Positions 50,452-59,681 of a DNA stretch of 64,000 nt are shown here, piece after piece. The translations under genes were made by a program, and so were the position numbers. Under the pieces are notes generated by a model, which was not told the DNA's origin, did not search any database, and saw only the letters and a list, made by a program, of their open reading frames with translations. The stretch's first letter is position 1. Each line of letters begins with the position of its first letter. Origin of the DNA: UBA4416 sp048498515 (GTDB taxonomy: Bacteria > Bacteroidota > Bacteroidia > B-17B0 > Aurantibacillaceae); NCBI GenBank assembly GCA_048498515.1, contig JBEHXV010000003.1, positions 135,476 to 199,475 on the forward strand, given 5' to 3'.

Positions 50452-53418
50452 ATGACCCGGTTAAAATCATTTCTCCCATTAGCATTGGCCTTTGTGGTTA
50501 GCAACACACAAGCGCAAACCAAACCTGCGGCAAATAATAAGCCTGCAACAGCTACAAAAGATGCTTCTGCGATCCCCTCTCTTAATTTTGAGTACGCTCT
50601 CAACGATCCGTTCAAAGCACGGATTTATACATTAAAGAATGGCTTAAAAGTATACATGAGCGTGTATAAGAACGCGCCGCGCATACAAACCTACATTGCC
50701 GTAAAAGCGGGTAGCAAAAATGATCCGGCAACCGCCACAGGCCTGGCCCATTACCTGGAACATATGGTATTTAAAGGTACCGATAAGTTTGGGACTAAGG
50801 ACTATGTAAAGGAGTCGGCTGAAATTACCAAGATTGAGAACCTTTATGAGGTATACCGACAAACAAAAGATGAAACAGAGCGCAAAAAAATCTATCACCA
50901 AATTGATAGTGTATCGGGTGTAGCGGCAAAATATGCCATTGCCAACGAGTATGATAAAATGCTGGCAGGCATTGGCGGGCAGGGAACCAACGCGTTTACG
51001 TCTTTCGATCAAACGGTTTATGTGAATGACATTCCTTCCAATCAACTGGAAAACTTCTTAAAGATAGAAGCGGAACGTTACCGCAAACCGGTGCTCCGTT
51101 TATTCCATACCGAACTGGAAGCGGTGTACGAAGAAAAGAACCGTGGCTTGGATAATGATAATTCCAAGTTATGGGAGGCCATCTTTTCAGGGCTTTTCAA
51201 AAACCATACATACGGCACACAAACCACCATTGGAACGATTGAGCATTTAAAAAATCCTTCGATGAAGGAGATCATGAAATACTACAATGCCAATTATGTT
51301 CCAAACAACATGGCCATTTGCTTAAGTGGTGATTTTGACCCGGATGCCACCATTAAACTCATTGAAAAGAACTTTGGCTCTATGCCGTCGAAACCTGTTA
51401 CTCCTTACACTTTTGAAAAAGAAGCACCTATTACCCAAAAAGTGGTGAAGGAAATTGTAGGGCCGGATGCCGCTAACCTGGCCATGGCATGGCGTTTTAA
51501 CGGTTCGGGATCAAAGGACGCGGATATGATTACGCTCATTAATTTGTTATTAACGAACGGAAGGGCGGGCTTACTGGACCTAAACTTAAACCAACAACAA
51601 AAAGTATTGAACAGCGGAAGCTATGCGTATGTGTTGAAGGATTATGGCATGCATGTGTTATTTGCAGAACCAAAAGAAGGACAAACGCTGGAAGATGCCG
51701 AGAAATTATTGTATGAACAACTGGAGCTGCTTAAAAAAGGCGAATTCCCTGATTGGTTGATCGGTGCGGTAATTACTGACCTGAAGCTGCAAAAAACAAA
51801 AGACCTGGAGAGCAACCAGTCGCGTGCCATGACTTTTGTGGATGCTTTTGTGAACGATACCAAATGGCAACAGTCGGTAAACACGGTTGAGCGTTTATCG
51901 AAAATTACCAAACAAGAAGTGATGGATTTTGCGAAAGCAAATTACCACGACAACAATTATGTAGTAGCTTACAAACGTGTGGGCGAAGACAAGAACATAC
52001 AAAAAGTGGAGAAACCACAAATTACACCGGTAGAGGTAAACAGGGAAGACCAGACCACTTTTGTAAAAAACATCATGTCGTCGGAGCCTGCAGAAATGCA
52101 ACCAAAATTTGTTGATTATGATAAGGATGTTATCAAATCGACCCTTAACGGCAACATTCCTTTATTGTATGGGCAGAATACAGAGAACCAGTTATTTGAC
52201 CTGTACTATGCGTTTGACATGGGAACCAACAATGATAAAACATTACCTATTGCCATTGATTATATTGAGTATTTAGGTACTTCGAAAATGACACCGGCCG
52301 AAGTGCAACAGGAGTTTTATAAACTGGGCTGCTCTTTCAATGTATTTAATTCGGATAACCAAACCTGGGTAAGCTTAAGCGGGTTGAACGAAAACTTTGT
52401 AAAAGCTACCCAATTATTCGAAAGCTTGTTTGCCGATCCTAAAGTGGATGAGGCTACATTGAAAAACCTGGTTTCGGATATTTTGAAAAAACGCAGCGAT
52501 GCCAAACAGGAAAAACGCACCATCCTGCAAAAAATGATGGTGAATTACGCCAAATACGGCGCGGTGAACCCTGCTACCAACATGTTATCGGAAGACGAAC
52601 TCAATAAACTTACACCGACACAAATCTCGGATTTGATAAAATCGTTGATGACTTACCAGCATAAAGTACTTTACTATGGCCCTAAACTGGTTGGCGATGT
52701 GAAAGAGGCCTTGAATGAAAATCATCACGTTCCAGCAGGAGGATTAAAGCCTGTGCCGGCCGAAGCAAACTTTACCATACAGCCGTTCAATAATACTGTT
52801 TATGTAGTGGATTATGATATGAAGCAGGCTGAGATCGTGATTTTAACGGAAGGTGAAAAATACAATGCGGAGAATGTTCCGTTAATCAGCATGTATAATG
52901 AGTATTTTGGCGGCGGCATGAGCTCAGTGGTGTTCCAGGACCTGCGTGAATCGAAAGCCCTGGCCTACTCCTGTTACTCAACTTACAGAAGCCCGAGAGA
53001 ACCTAATTTCCCATATTATAACTTCTCCTACATTGGCTCACAGGCCGATAAGTTGCCGGAAGCTTTAGCTGGCATGTCAAACCTGCTGAACAACGTTCCA
53101 AAATCGGATAATGCTTTTGCAGCGGCAAAAGAATCGATTTTACAGGACATTAAAACACAGCGCATTAATAAAGCGGATATTTTATTTGATTACCTGAACG
53201 CTGAGAAGTTTGGATTAAAAACCGATATCCGCAAGGATATTTTCTCAAAAGTGTCCACCATGAAGTTTGAAGATGTGAAAGCGTTCCAGGATGCCAAGAT
53301 CAAAAACAAACCGGCCGCTATTCTGGTATTAGGCAAAAAAGACAAGCTTGATATAAAAACGCTGGAAAAATACGGTACCATTAAATACCTTACCTTAAAA
53401 GATGTGTTTGGATATTAA
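50452..53418 (+). CDS. M16-family zinc metallopeptidase (pitrilysin type), full length
   Basis: A 988-residue secreted peptidase: signal peptide (1-21, ending TQA), an active N-terminal half with the inverted zinc motif HYLEH (H100, E103, H104) and the distal Glu in the EAVYEEKNR block (about 222-230), and a second, inactive half from about 540, as in pitrilysin and insulysin. M16 enzymes enclose and cut peptides of limited size. Location: periplasm. It follows the outer-membrane receptor gene closely, which fits peptide uptake and breakdown, and ends at a terminator hairpin. ATG start. Confidence 0.93.
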   Translation: MTRLKSFLPLALAFVVSNTQAQTKPAANNKPATATKDASAIPSLNFEYALNDPFKARIYTLKNGLKVYMSVYKNAPRIQTYIAVKAGSKNDPATATGLAHYLEHMVFKGTDKFGTKDYVKESAEITKIENLYEVYRQTKDETERKKIYHQIDSVSGVAAKYAIANEYDKMLAGIGGQGTNAFTSFDQTVYVNDIPSNQLENFLKIEAERYRKPVLRLFHTELEAVYEEKNRGLDNDNSKLWEAIFSGLFKNHTYGTQTTIGTIEHLKNPSMKEIMKYYNANYVPNNMAICLSGDFDPDATIKLIEKNFGSMPSKPVTPYTFEKEAPITQKVVKEIVGPDAANLAMAWRFNGSGSKDADMITLINLLLTNGRAGLLDLNLNQQQKVLNSGSYAYVLKDYGMHVLFAEPKEGQTLEDAEKLLYEQLELLKKGEFPDWLIGAVITDLKLQKTKDLESNQSRAMTFVDAFVNDTKWQQSVNTVERLSKITKQEVMDFAKANYHDNNYVVAYKRVGEDKNIQKVEKPQITPVEVNREDQTTFVKNIMSSEPAEMQPKFVDYDKDVIKSTLNGNIPLLYGQNTENQLFDLYYAFDMGTNNDKTLPIAIDYIEYLGTSKMTPAEVQQEFYKLGCSFNVFNSDNQTWVSLSGLNENFVKATQLFESLFADPKVDEATLKNLVSDILKKRSDAKQEKRTILQKMMVNYAKYGAVNPATNMLSEDELNKLTPTQISDLIKSLMTYQHKVLYYGPKLVGDVKEALNENHHVPAGGLKPVPAEANFTIQPFNNTVYVVDYDMKQAEIVILTEGEKYNAENVPLISMYNEYFGGGMSSVVFQDLRESKALAYSCYSTYRSPREPNFPYYNFSYIGSQADKLPEALAGMSNLLNNVPKSDNAFAAAKESILQDIKTQRINKADILFDYLNAEKFGLKTDIRKDIFSKVSTMKFEDVKAFQDAKIKNKPAAILVLGKKDKLDIKTLEKYGTIKYLTLKDVFGY

Positions 53419-53424
53419 AACAAG

Positions 53425-53452
53425 AAAAGGCTCTACGGTGTAGGGCCTTTTT
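53425..53452 (+). terminator. Intrinsic terminator after the M16 peptidase gene
   Basis: AAAAGGCTCTAC-GGT-GTAGGGCCTTTTT: an eight-bp stem with one G-U pair, three-base loop and T-run, seven bases after the stop codon. Confidence 0.85.
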
Positions 53453-53469
53453 CTTTTAATGATGGTAGT

Positions 53470-53631
53470 GGCGCACCTACGGCGCGCCCTGGAAATTCAT
53501 TCATTTATTTTCTATGAACAGTAAGCCCCTACGGGGCTTTTATTAACCATGTCAACAATTGAGATACTCCGTAGGAGTAGGATGTTTGTAGTAACCAGAT
53601 ATTAAAAAAATCAAAAAAGCTCCGTAGGAGC
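53470..53631. repeat. Array of four short intergenic palindromes
   Basis: Four palindromes in 160 bases, all centred on a CTAC or GTAG-type core: GGCGCACCTACGGCGCGCC (53470-53488), AAGCCCC-TAC-GGGGCTT (53523-53539), TACTCC-GTA-GGAGTA (53565-53579) and GCTCC-GTA-GGAGC (53619-53631). The last is followed by GACCTGTT, a string known to me from dispersed repeats in Bacteroidota. No gene is visible in this gap. Confidence 0.7.
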
Positions 53632-53659
53632 GACCTGTTAAATAAATATCCGCATAGAT

Positions 53660-54106
53660 TTACCTTTCTTCAATATTTATCACATCCAGCAAAACGGGCG
53701 TATGATGATGTCCCGTTTGCGCCCCAAAGAGTTTTCCTTTCAGAGTGACGTGCTTTCCAATATAAGCATTGAGTTTTATGGTAGAGGCTAATTGTATGAC
53801 CCCAACGTCATTAACCGATTCATTAAATTCGCTGGAGGTATCCGCCAGCACATCAATTGGAGCATCCAGTGTCAGCATGGCACAATTCTCTTTCATGTCG
53901 GTGAGTGTATCTTCGCCATAGCCCGGAGGGCCCCAGAAATTTTCCATTTCTAATTTCCCTGTCAAGGTAGATGTTTCAGGTTCATAATGGTATGCTTGTG
54001 CCTGTTCATTTTTAAGCGAATCCGTTTGCGCCGATTGAGATTCCTCAGCATTTTCACCTGAAGAGCAGCCCGCCAAAAGAAGGCCAAGAACAATTAATTT
54101 TTTCAT
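53660..54106 (-). CDS. Lipoprotein with DUF4431-like domain
   Basis: A 148-residue lipoprotein: lipobox LLLAGC with the acylated Cys14, a Glu/Ser/Gln-rich linker to about 38, then a small beta-barrel-like domain. The block FWGPPGYGEDTLTD and the closing GKHVTLKGKLFGAQTGHHHTPVLLDV match DUF4431 as I know it. That domain has an OB-like pattern and unknown function. It is anchored to the inner or outer membrane. ATG start, seven bases after the TPR-SpoIIE gene, so it is cotranscribed. Confidence 0.8.
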   Translation of the reverse strand: MKKLIVLGLLLAGCSSGENAEESQSAQTDSLKNEQAQAYHYEPETSTLTGKLEMENFWGPPGYGEDTLTDMKENCAMLTLDAPIDVLADTSSEFNESVNDVGVIQLASTIKLNAYIGKHVTLKGKLFGAQTGHHHTPVLLDVINIEER

Positions 54107-54113
54107 GTACTGT

Positions 54114-56363
54114 TTATGAAACTTTTATGCCAATTACACAAATATCATCTACCTGGTCATGTCCCGTCTTCCAGTCCTCATGAGCTTTTTCGAGATTTAA
54201 TTTTTGTACTTCCATTGCCTCACCCGAGTGACGGAGGATCATCTCGATCATTGGTTTGTATTTGAATTTCTTTCCTTTATGGCCGCCAAACTGGTCGGCA
54301 TAGCCATCGGTAGTCAGATAAATAATGTCGCCGGCTTGTAATTGTATGGTTACGCTACTAAAGGGGACTTCTGTTTCGAGGTAAGTGCCGATGGGCATTT
54401 TATCGGCTTTGTATTCTATGAGTTCAGCATCACGGGGGGCTTCGGGTCCCGACAAGTCGGGATCGGCCACCCGGCTTCTCACCAACCATAAAGGATTGTT
54501 GGCACCGGCAAATTCAAGTGTATTATCAATTTTGTTCCACACGCATAAGGAAATGTCCATTCCATCTTTTTGCTCGGCATGGCCTTTTTGTTCGAGGGCG
54601 TGAATGATCTTTGAGCGCAGTTTGTTCAGGATCTCGTTTGCTTTAAAGATCTTGTTCTCCACCACAATCTCATTTAAAAAACTGTTCCCTAACATGCTCA
54701 TAAAACCGCCTGGCACACCATGGCCCGTGCAATCAGCCAGGGCAAATACCGAGCGGTTGTTAGGCGTGTTATAAGCCCAGTAAAAATCGCCGCTCACAAT
54801 ATCACGTGGTTTGAATAAAATAAAATGCTCCTTTGATACTTTGTTCCACACTTCTTCGCCGGTTAATACCGCCTGTTGAATACGCTGTGCATACGTAATA
54901 CTATCAATGATCTCTTTTTGTTTTTCCTCAACCAGTTCTTTTTGATGGGTGATCTCTTCATTTTTCAACTCAACCTCCATCTTTTGATTCTCAATGATAA
55001 CATTGGCTCTTTTTGTTTTCCGGTAATTGAGAAAAGCAATAAAGCCAAACACCGCAATGGCGAGCAATGCTATGGATACAATGACCAGGATAAGCTGCTG
55101 CTGCCGTTTTTCTGCACGCCTGATGGCGTCTTTCTTTTCCTGGTCCGCTTTCAGCTCAACTTCTTTCTTATTGTACTCGAGCTGGTACTGACTTTTGATG
55201 ATCTTGTTCCGGATGGTGTTTGAATGAATGGTGTCGTTAATCCTTTGGTATTCCCGCAAATAATCATAAGCCTGCATGTAATTACCTTTCTCTCTTGCCA
55301 CATTGCTAACATTAAGAGCGGCTTCGGCAATCAATTCGGGATAATTTATCTGCTTCGAAAAACGATAAGCCGAGTCGGCAAACAAGGCGGCTTTTTTCAG
55401 GTCCTTTTTAAGGATACACATTAACACTACTTTGTTATACACTCTTACCTTGATCTGCATATCGGTTGAGAGCAGGGAGGCCTGATAGGCATCAGTGATG
55501 CATTTCACATACTGTTGCGTGTCCTTTAGGCTGGCATAGGAATTTGCCAACCCTATATTCATGAGCGACATGCGGCTGTATACTTTATTTTTCGCATAAA
55601 TAGCATAGCCTTTCAGATAATAATCAATGGCAGTTTTGGTGTCGTTTTTTTTGCCTGCAACAACTGCCAGCTGGTTGTATACATTGGCAATGGCGGTTTC
55701 CTGTTTGGTTTTTTGAGCATAAAACAGCGCTTTTTTAAAGAAGGTTTCGGCATTATTTAACTCATCGTTCTGAAAATAAATATCGCCCAGGTTGATGTAT
55801 ATGCTGGTGAGTCCAAGAGCTTGATTTTCTTTCTCAAATAGCTTTCCCGCTTCAACATACAGCTCAATAGCTTCCTGTAAATTTCCCTCATGCTGCGATA
55901 TGTATGCAAGGTTATTGATGATAACCCCAACTCCGGCGTAATGATTTATGCTTCTGTACAAGGTATCGGCTTGCCGGTAATAGTTTTTTGCGGCAGCAAG
56001 GTCGTTATAGATGAATTGCTGCTCATATCCCATGTTATTGAGTGCCGAGGCAGTAGCATAAACATGCAGGCTGTCTTTTTTCGTATGACTGTAATCATAT
56101 AAATATTTATTGTACGCCGTCCACAATTGAGGATCTTCCAGCCCTTCGGAAAAGATTTGCAGGTAACGGAGTTTAAAGGTGTCGTTATTTGTTTTATGGT
56201 AGAGTTTCAGGATCGAATCTACCTGATGTTTCGTAGTTGGATCAAATACATAATCGGGCTTGATATCAATGAGGTAAAATGACTTAGAGTAGTTTTGTTG
56301 CGCGGAAACGTTCTTCCAAAAAAGAAAAGAGAAAAAAAGGATTATTAAGGATATTGGTTTCAT
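54114..56363 (-). CDS. TPR sensor with SpoIIE-type PP2C phosphatase domain
   Basis: A 749-residue protein: signal peptide/first hydrophobic segment (1-21), some eight tetratricopeptide repeats (about 60-390), a membrane span (about 422-444), a coiled coil (450-490), and a SpoIIE phosphatase domain to the end with the metal-binding motifs DIVSGDFYW, ADCTGHGVPGGFMSMLG, and LTTDGYADQFGG. Such phosphatases dephosphorylate STAS-domain antagonists in partner-switching control of sigma factors or of other targets, here responding to a periplasmic TPR sensor. An RsbW-like kinase is encoded at 43.7 kb; a link is possible but unproven. ATG start. Confidence 0.93.
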   Translation of the reverse strand: MKPISLIILFFSFLFWKNVSAQQNYSKSFYLIDIKPDYVFDPTTKHQVDSILKLYHKTNNDTFKLRYLQIFSEGLEDPQLWTAYNKYLYDYSHTKKDSLHVYATASALNNMGYEQQFIYNDLAAAKNYYRQADTLYRSINHYAGVGVIINNLAYISQHEGNLQEAIELYVEAGKLFEKENQALGLTSIYINLGDIYFQNDELNNAETFFKKALFYAQKTKQETAIANVYNQLAVVAGKKNDTKTAIDYYLKGYAIYAKNKVYSRMSLMNIGLANSYASLKDTQQYVKCITDAYQASLLSTDMQIKVRVYNKVVLMCILKKDLKKAALFADSAYRFSKQINYPELIAEAALNVSNVAREKGNYMQAYDYLREYQRINDTIHSNTIRNKIIKSQYQLEYNKKEVELKADQEKKDAIRRAEKRQQQLILVIVSIALLAIAVFGFIAFLNYRKTKRANVIIENQKMEVELKNEEITHQKELVEEKQKEIIDSITYAQRIQQAVLTGEEVWNKVSKEHFILFKPRDIVSGDFYWAYNTPNNRSVFALADCTGHGVPGGFMSMLGNSFLNEIVVENKIFKANEILNKLRSKIIHALEQKGHAEQKDGMDISLCVWNKIDNTLEFAGANNPLWLVRSRVADPDLSGPEAPRDAELIEYKADKMPIGTYLETEVPFSSVTIQLQAGDIIYLTTDGYADQFGGHKGKKFKYKPMIEMILRHSGEAMEVQKLNLEKAHEDWKTGHDQVDDICVIGIKVS

Positions 56364-56421
56364 AAAATAAAGTTAGGAAAATTAGGCGAAACCAAAACCG
56401 CTTAAATACTAACATTAGTTG

Positions 56422-56499
56422 TTTGTCAGTTCGAGCGGAGTCGAGAACCAAAAAGAACCAATCTATAGAACAGTTCTCGACTCCGCTCGAACTGACAAA
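56422..56499. repeat. Long intergenic inverted repeat (27-bp perfect arms)
   Basis: A perfect 27-bp arm at 56422-56448 (GTCAGTTCGAGCGGAGTCGA within it) pairs with 56473-56499 across a 24-base loop. Twenty bases of the right arm recur exactly at 24421-24440. There is no gene inside and no U-run after the stem. Confidence 0.8.
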
Positions 56500-56522
56500 G
56501 TCTTCAATCGACTTTTTTACTG

Positions 56523-57905
56523 TTAGCCAAACAAGCTGCTAAACACCTCTTCTATTTTGGTAACCGGTATTACTTCTATTTTGAATTGTTTAAGATCCAG
56601 TCCTTTGAGGTTATAGGAAGAAATATAGATTTTTTCGAAGCCCAGCTTTTGGGCTTCTGAAATACGCTGATCAATTCGGCTTACCGAGCGGATCTCGCCG
56701 GTTAAGCCAACCTCGCCAGCAAAACAAATGTTTTGTGAAATGGGAAGGTCTTCGCTGCTCGATAAAACGGCGCACACCAGGGCCAGATCCAGGCCGGGAT
56801 CTTCCACTTTAATGCCGCCGGCAATATTCAAAAACACATCCTTGGCACCCAATTTAAAACCACATCGTTTTTCGAGCACCGCCAGCAACATGGATAAGCG
56901 ACGCAGGTCAAAACCGGTAGCTGAGCGTTGTGGGGTGCCATAAGCAGCGGTACTTGCCAAAGCCTGGGTTTCAATCAACATAGGCCGGTTACCTTCGAGT
57001 GTGGCTGCAATTGTTACTCCACTGGTTGGCACATCGCGACTAGTAATTAAAATTTCGGAAGGATTTGTGACCTCACGCAGGCCTGAACCATGCATCTCGT
57101 AAATACCCAGTTCGTTGGTACTGCCAAAACGGTTCTTTGTAGTGCGTAATAAGCGGTATACGTGGTTGCGGTCGCCCTCAAACTGCAAAACCGTATCCAC
57201 CATATGCTCCAGCACTTTTGGGCCAGCCAGGCCGCCATCTTTGGTAATATGGCCAATCATAAATACGGGGGTATTGGTTTCCTTGGCAAAACGCAGTAAT
57301 TCGGCGGCGCACTCACGCACCTGGCTTACGCTTCCCGGACTGCTTTCTATAAAACTGGTATGCAGGGTTTGTATGGAATCTATAATGACCAATTGTGGCT
57401 GCACGGCCTCTATTTGCTGAAAAATATTCTGGGTATTGGTCTCCTGCAGAATAAAGCAATTTTCGGTGGTAATGCCAATGCGGTCGGCGCGCATCTTTAT
57501 TTGCTGCTCGCTTTCTTCGCCGCTTACATACAGAATTTTTAAATGTTTAAGACGCAGGGCTACCTGCAACATTAAGGTTGATTTACCAATGCCCGGTTCG
57601 CCACCAAACAACACCAAACTACCCGGTACAATGCCACCACCCAGCACCCGGGTGAGTTCTTTACCGGCCACGGGAATACGCGGATGTTCAAAAGAACCTA
57701 CGTTTTGCAGCAGCACAGGCTTATTGGAAATTCCTTTCCCATCTTTGGAAGAGGAGAATAACTGCAAACGGTCGTTCTTTGTTTCCTTGTGAACGATCTC
57801 TTCCACAATGGTGTTCCACTGCCCACAGCTGTTGCATTTCCCAACCCATTTATCGGATTGGGTGCCACAGCTTTGGCAGAAATAGGTTGTTTTTGTTTTA
57901 GCCAC
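56523..57905 (-). CDS. radA: DNA repair protein RadA (Sms)
   Basis: A 460-residue RadA: zinc finger CQSCGTQSDKWVGKCNSCGQW within the first 35 residues, a RecA-like core with Walker A GGEPGIGKST, the RadA-specific KNRFG motif in TTKNRFGSTNELGIYEM, and a Lon-protease-like C-terminal domain (GGIKVEDPGLDLALVCAVLSSS region). It helps branch migration in recombination. The reading frame extends to a TTG at 57926, but homologues start MAKTKT and an exact -7 box covers 57924-57931, so I choose the GTG at 57905. It is followed by the long inverted repeat at 56.4 kb. Confidence 0.95.
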   Translation of the reverse strand: MAKTKTTYFCQSCGTQSDKWVGKCNSCGQWNTIVEEIVHKETKNDRLQLFSSSKDGKGISNKPVLLQNVGSFEHPRIPVAGKELTRVLGGGIVPGSLVLFGGEPGIGKSTLMLQVALRLKHLKILYVSGEESEQQIKMRADRIGITTENCFILQETNTQNIFQQIEAVQPQLVIIDSIQTLHTSFIESSPGSVSQVRECAAELLRFAKETNTPVFMIGHITKDGGLAGPKVLEHMVDTVLQFEGDRNHVYRLLRTTKNRFGSTNELGIYEMHGSGLREVTNPSEILITSRDVPTSGVTIAATLEGNRPMLIETQALASTAAYGTPQRSATGFDLRRLSMLLAVLEKRCGFKLGAKDVFLNIAGGIKVEDPGLDLALVCAVLSSSEDLPISQNICFAGEVGLTGEIRSVSRIDQRISEAQKLGFEKIYISSYNLKGLDLKQFKIEVIPVTKIEEVFSSLFG

Positions 57906-57923
57906 GTCGGTAATTTTACAAGT

Positions 57924-57931
57924 CAAAATTA
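57924..57931 (-). promoter_or_regulatory. -7 box of radA
   Basis: TAATTTTG on the minus strand matches the consensus exactly, 19 bases before the GTG at 57905. It overlaps the upstream TTG and so decides the start codon. Confidence 0.5.
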
Positions 57932-57986
57932 CAACGCTTTATAGTAATTGATTGCTACAATTTGTAGCTATTCTTTTTTCAAGCGA

Positions 57987-58511
57987 TCAATCGCGCATCA
58001 CAGGCCATTTTCCCTTTTCGTCCTTACAGGTTGGTGAAGCCAAGATCAGATCGCCTTTCTTGTTATAACAAAACACTGTCCAGCCATGTTCCTGGCCCTC
58101 GCACTTCTTCGCATAATCAAAATGCTGGCTCAATTCGCCGGTAGGGAAAAACTCATCGCAGGAAACGTATTCACCGTCCTTAAAAACATGTACTGAGCTC
58201 AAACGCCCTTTTCCATCGTACCATTTGTACTCGCCATTGAGCAATTTGCCTGTGGTGGCAGTTTGGAGTTTATAACCTTTTCCGCCACAGGGGCCCATGG
58301 GATAAATGTTTGTGCCATGATCGTAATATGTATAGCGTAAATAGGGTGCTGAAGTACTGTCGCTGGTTTTCTTCCAGTCCTTATCCAGGTAAACACACCA
58401 TTTTCCGTTCTTCTTTCCCAAAGAATCGGTTTGGTTAATGGGCGTTGATTGTGCGAAAAAATTGGTGGCAAGTGCAAATAGCAATGCTGAGAATAATAGG
58501 TGTGTTTTCAT
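57987..58511 (-). CDS. Secreted protein with MORN/YwqK-like repeats
   Basis: A 174-residue protein with a signal peptide (1-20). The mature part has MORN- or YwqK-like units: DSLGKKNGKWCVY, LLNGEYKWYDGKGRLSSVHVFKDGEYV, then FFPTGELSQHFDYAKKCEGQEHGWTVFCYNKKGDL, each of the form GxWxxYxxxGxL. Six cysteines in the mature part may form disulfides. Such proteins are common in Bacteroidota and have no set function. ATG start; transcribed alone, upstream of no related gene. Confidence 0.72.
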   Translation of the reverse strand: MKTHLLFSALLFALATNFFAQSTPINQTDSLGKKNGKWCVYLDKDWKKTSDSTSAPYLRYTYYDHGTNIYPMGPCGGKGYKLQTATTGKLLNGEYKWYDGKGRLSSVHVFKDGEYVSCDEFFPTGELSQHFDYAKKCEGQEHGWTVFCYNKKGDLILASPTCKDEKGKWPVMRD

Positions 58512-58576
58512 AGATTATGGTTTTGGTGAATAATGATGTCATTAAATCATTATTTCCATAAATTTTTACACTTCTA

Positions 58577-59584
58577 TTACGCCATTTTCAAGGTATTACG
58601 TTTGCCAATGCTATCGAAATTGGTTTTGAGCCAGGCATCGCAGGCCTTGTAACCAAGGTCTTTCAGGTACATGATAAAATCCCAATCGGTATTAAGCTTT
58701 GAAGAAAGGTTCAGGTCGCCCAATACATCATCGGCGCTGATGTTATGGAGGTGTACTTTTTTCAATTTGCCATCCAATGTAATTCCTTTCTCTACCAATT
58801 CCTGTTTAAACTGGATGAGCTTTAGTTCCAACAATAAAGATGAATTGAAACTCAGTTCATTCACACGGTCGCGAATGTCTTCAATTTTACCGGGTACTTC
58901 GGCTATGTTCTTAGGATTGATCTGGATCAATAAAATATCATCGGTATCCTCCGTATTATCAATTAATGGTTGAATGAGCGGGTTGCCGCTGTAGCCGCCA
59001 TCCCAGTAATACTCACCGTCAATCTCAACCGCCTCGTACATATAGGGCAGGCAGGCCGAGGCCAAAATGGTTTTGGCAGTGATTTCGGTATGTCCAAACA
59101 CACGGGCTTCGCAGGTTTTTACGTTAGTGGCGCACACAAATAATTTTGGCGGGTTCAGTTTATGAAGCTCTTCAAAATTGATGACCTCGTTCAATATTTT
59201 TTCGAGTGGATTGTATTGCAGCGGATTGAGTTGTTTAGGAGTAAAGTTTTCGGTGCTCATGCTAAACAGCTTATAGCTTGGCGAGAAATCCATGTTCCCT
59301 TTGCTCATCATTTTATCGAACCAGCTTGGCTGTAAAGGCGAAAGCTTTCCGGCTTCGGAGATCTTGTGCCAGAATTTAACCAGCGTGTGCTTGGCTAAAT
59401 TTTTCCCACCTTTCTTTAATCCATAAACCGTACAAACACCATTCATGGCTCCGGCACTTGTGCCACAAACACCATCAATTTCAATACGCTCATCATCCAG
59501 CAACCTGTCAATAACCCCCCATGTGTATGCGCCATGGGCACCGCCACCTTGCAGAGCAAGGTCGATCCTTTTTATTTCAGACAT
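58577..59584 (-). CDS. Patatin-like phospholipase
   Basis: A 335-residue patatin-family hydrolase: oxyanion-hole LALQGGGAHGAYTWG (9-23), nucleophile elbow GTSAG with Ser43, and catalytic Asp195 in DGGYSGN. It lacks a signal peptide, so it is cytoplasmic or exported by an unknown route. The family hydrolyses lipid acyl chains; this subgroup resembles alpha-proteobacterial and Bacteroidota patatins of the RssA-like type that may act in lipid turnover. ATG start, with an exact -7 box (TAAGTTTG, complement of 59607-59614). Confidence 0.92.
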   Translation of the reverse strand: MSEIKRIDLALQGGGAHGAYTWGVIDRLLDDERIEIDGVCGTSAGAMNGVCTVYGLKKGGKNLAKHTLVKFWHKISEAGKLSPLQPSWFDKMMSKGNMDFSPSYKLFSMSTENFTPKQLNPLQYNPLEKILNEVINFEELHKLNPPKLFVCATNVKTCEARVFGHTEITAKTILASACLPYMYEAVEIDGEYYWDGGYSGNPLIQPLIDNTEDTDDILLIQINPKNIAEVPGKIEDIRDRVNELSFNSSLLLELKLIQFKQELVEKGITLDGKLKKVHLHNISADDVLGDLNLSSKLNTDWDFIMYLKDLGYKACDAWLKTNFDSIGKRNTLKMA

Positions 59585-59606
59585 ATAGTATTAAATGTAA
59601 AGATTT

Positions 59607-59614
59607 CAAACTTA
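59607..59614 (-). promoter_or_regulatory. -7 box of the patatin gene
   Basis: TAAGTTTG on the minus strand is an exact consensus match 22 bases before the ATG at 59584; a -33 element is not evident. Confidence 0.45.
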
Positions 59615-59681
59615 CGTATAATTTTATACGCCATATGTGAAATTAAGTTATAAGAAAAGGGAAATATTTTCCGAAACTGAT

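Noticed and set aside
57906..57926. Seven-codon extension of radA from TTG
   Set aside because: It overlaps the -7 box and homologues begin MAKTKT.
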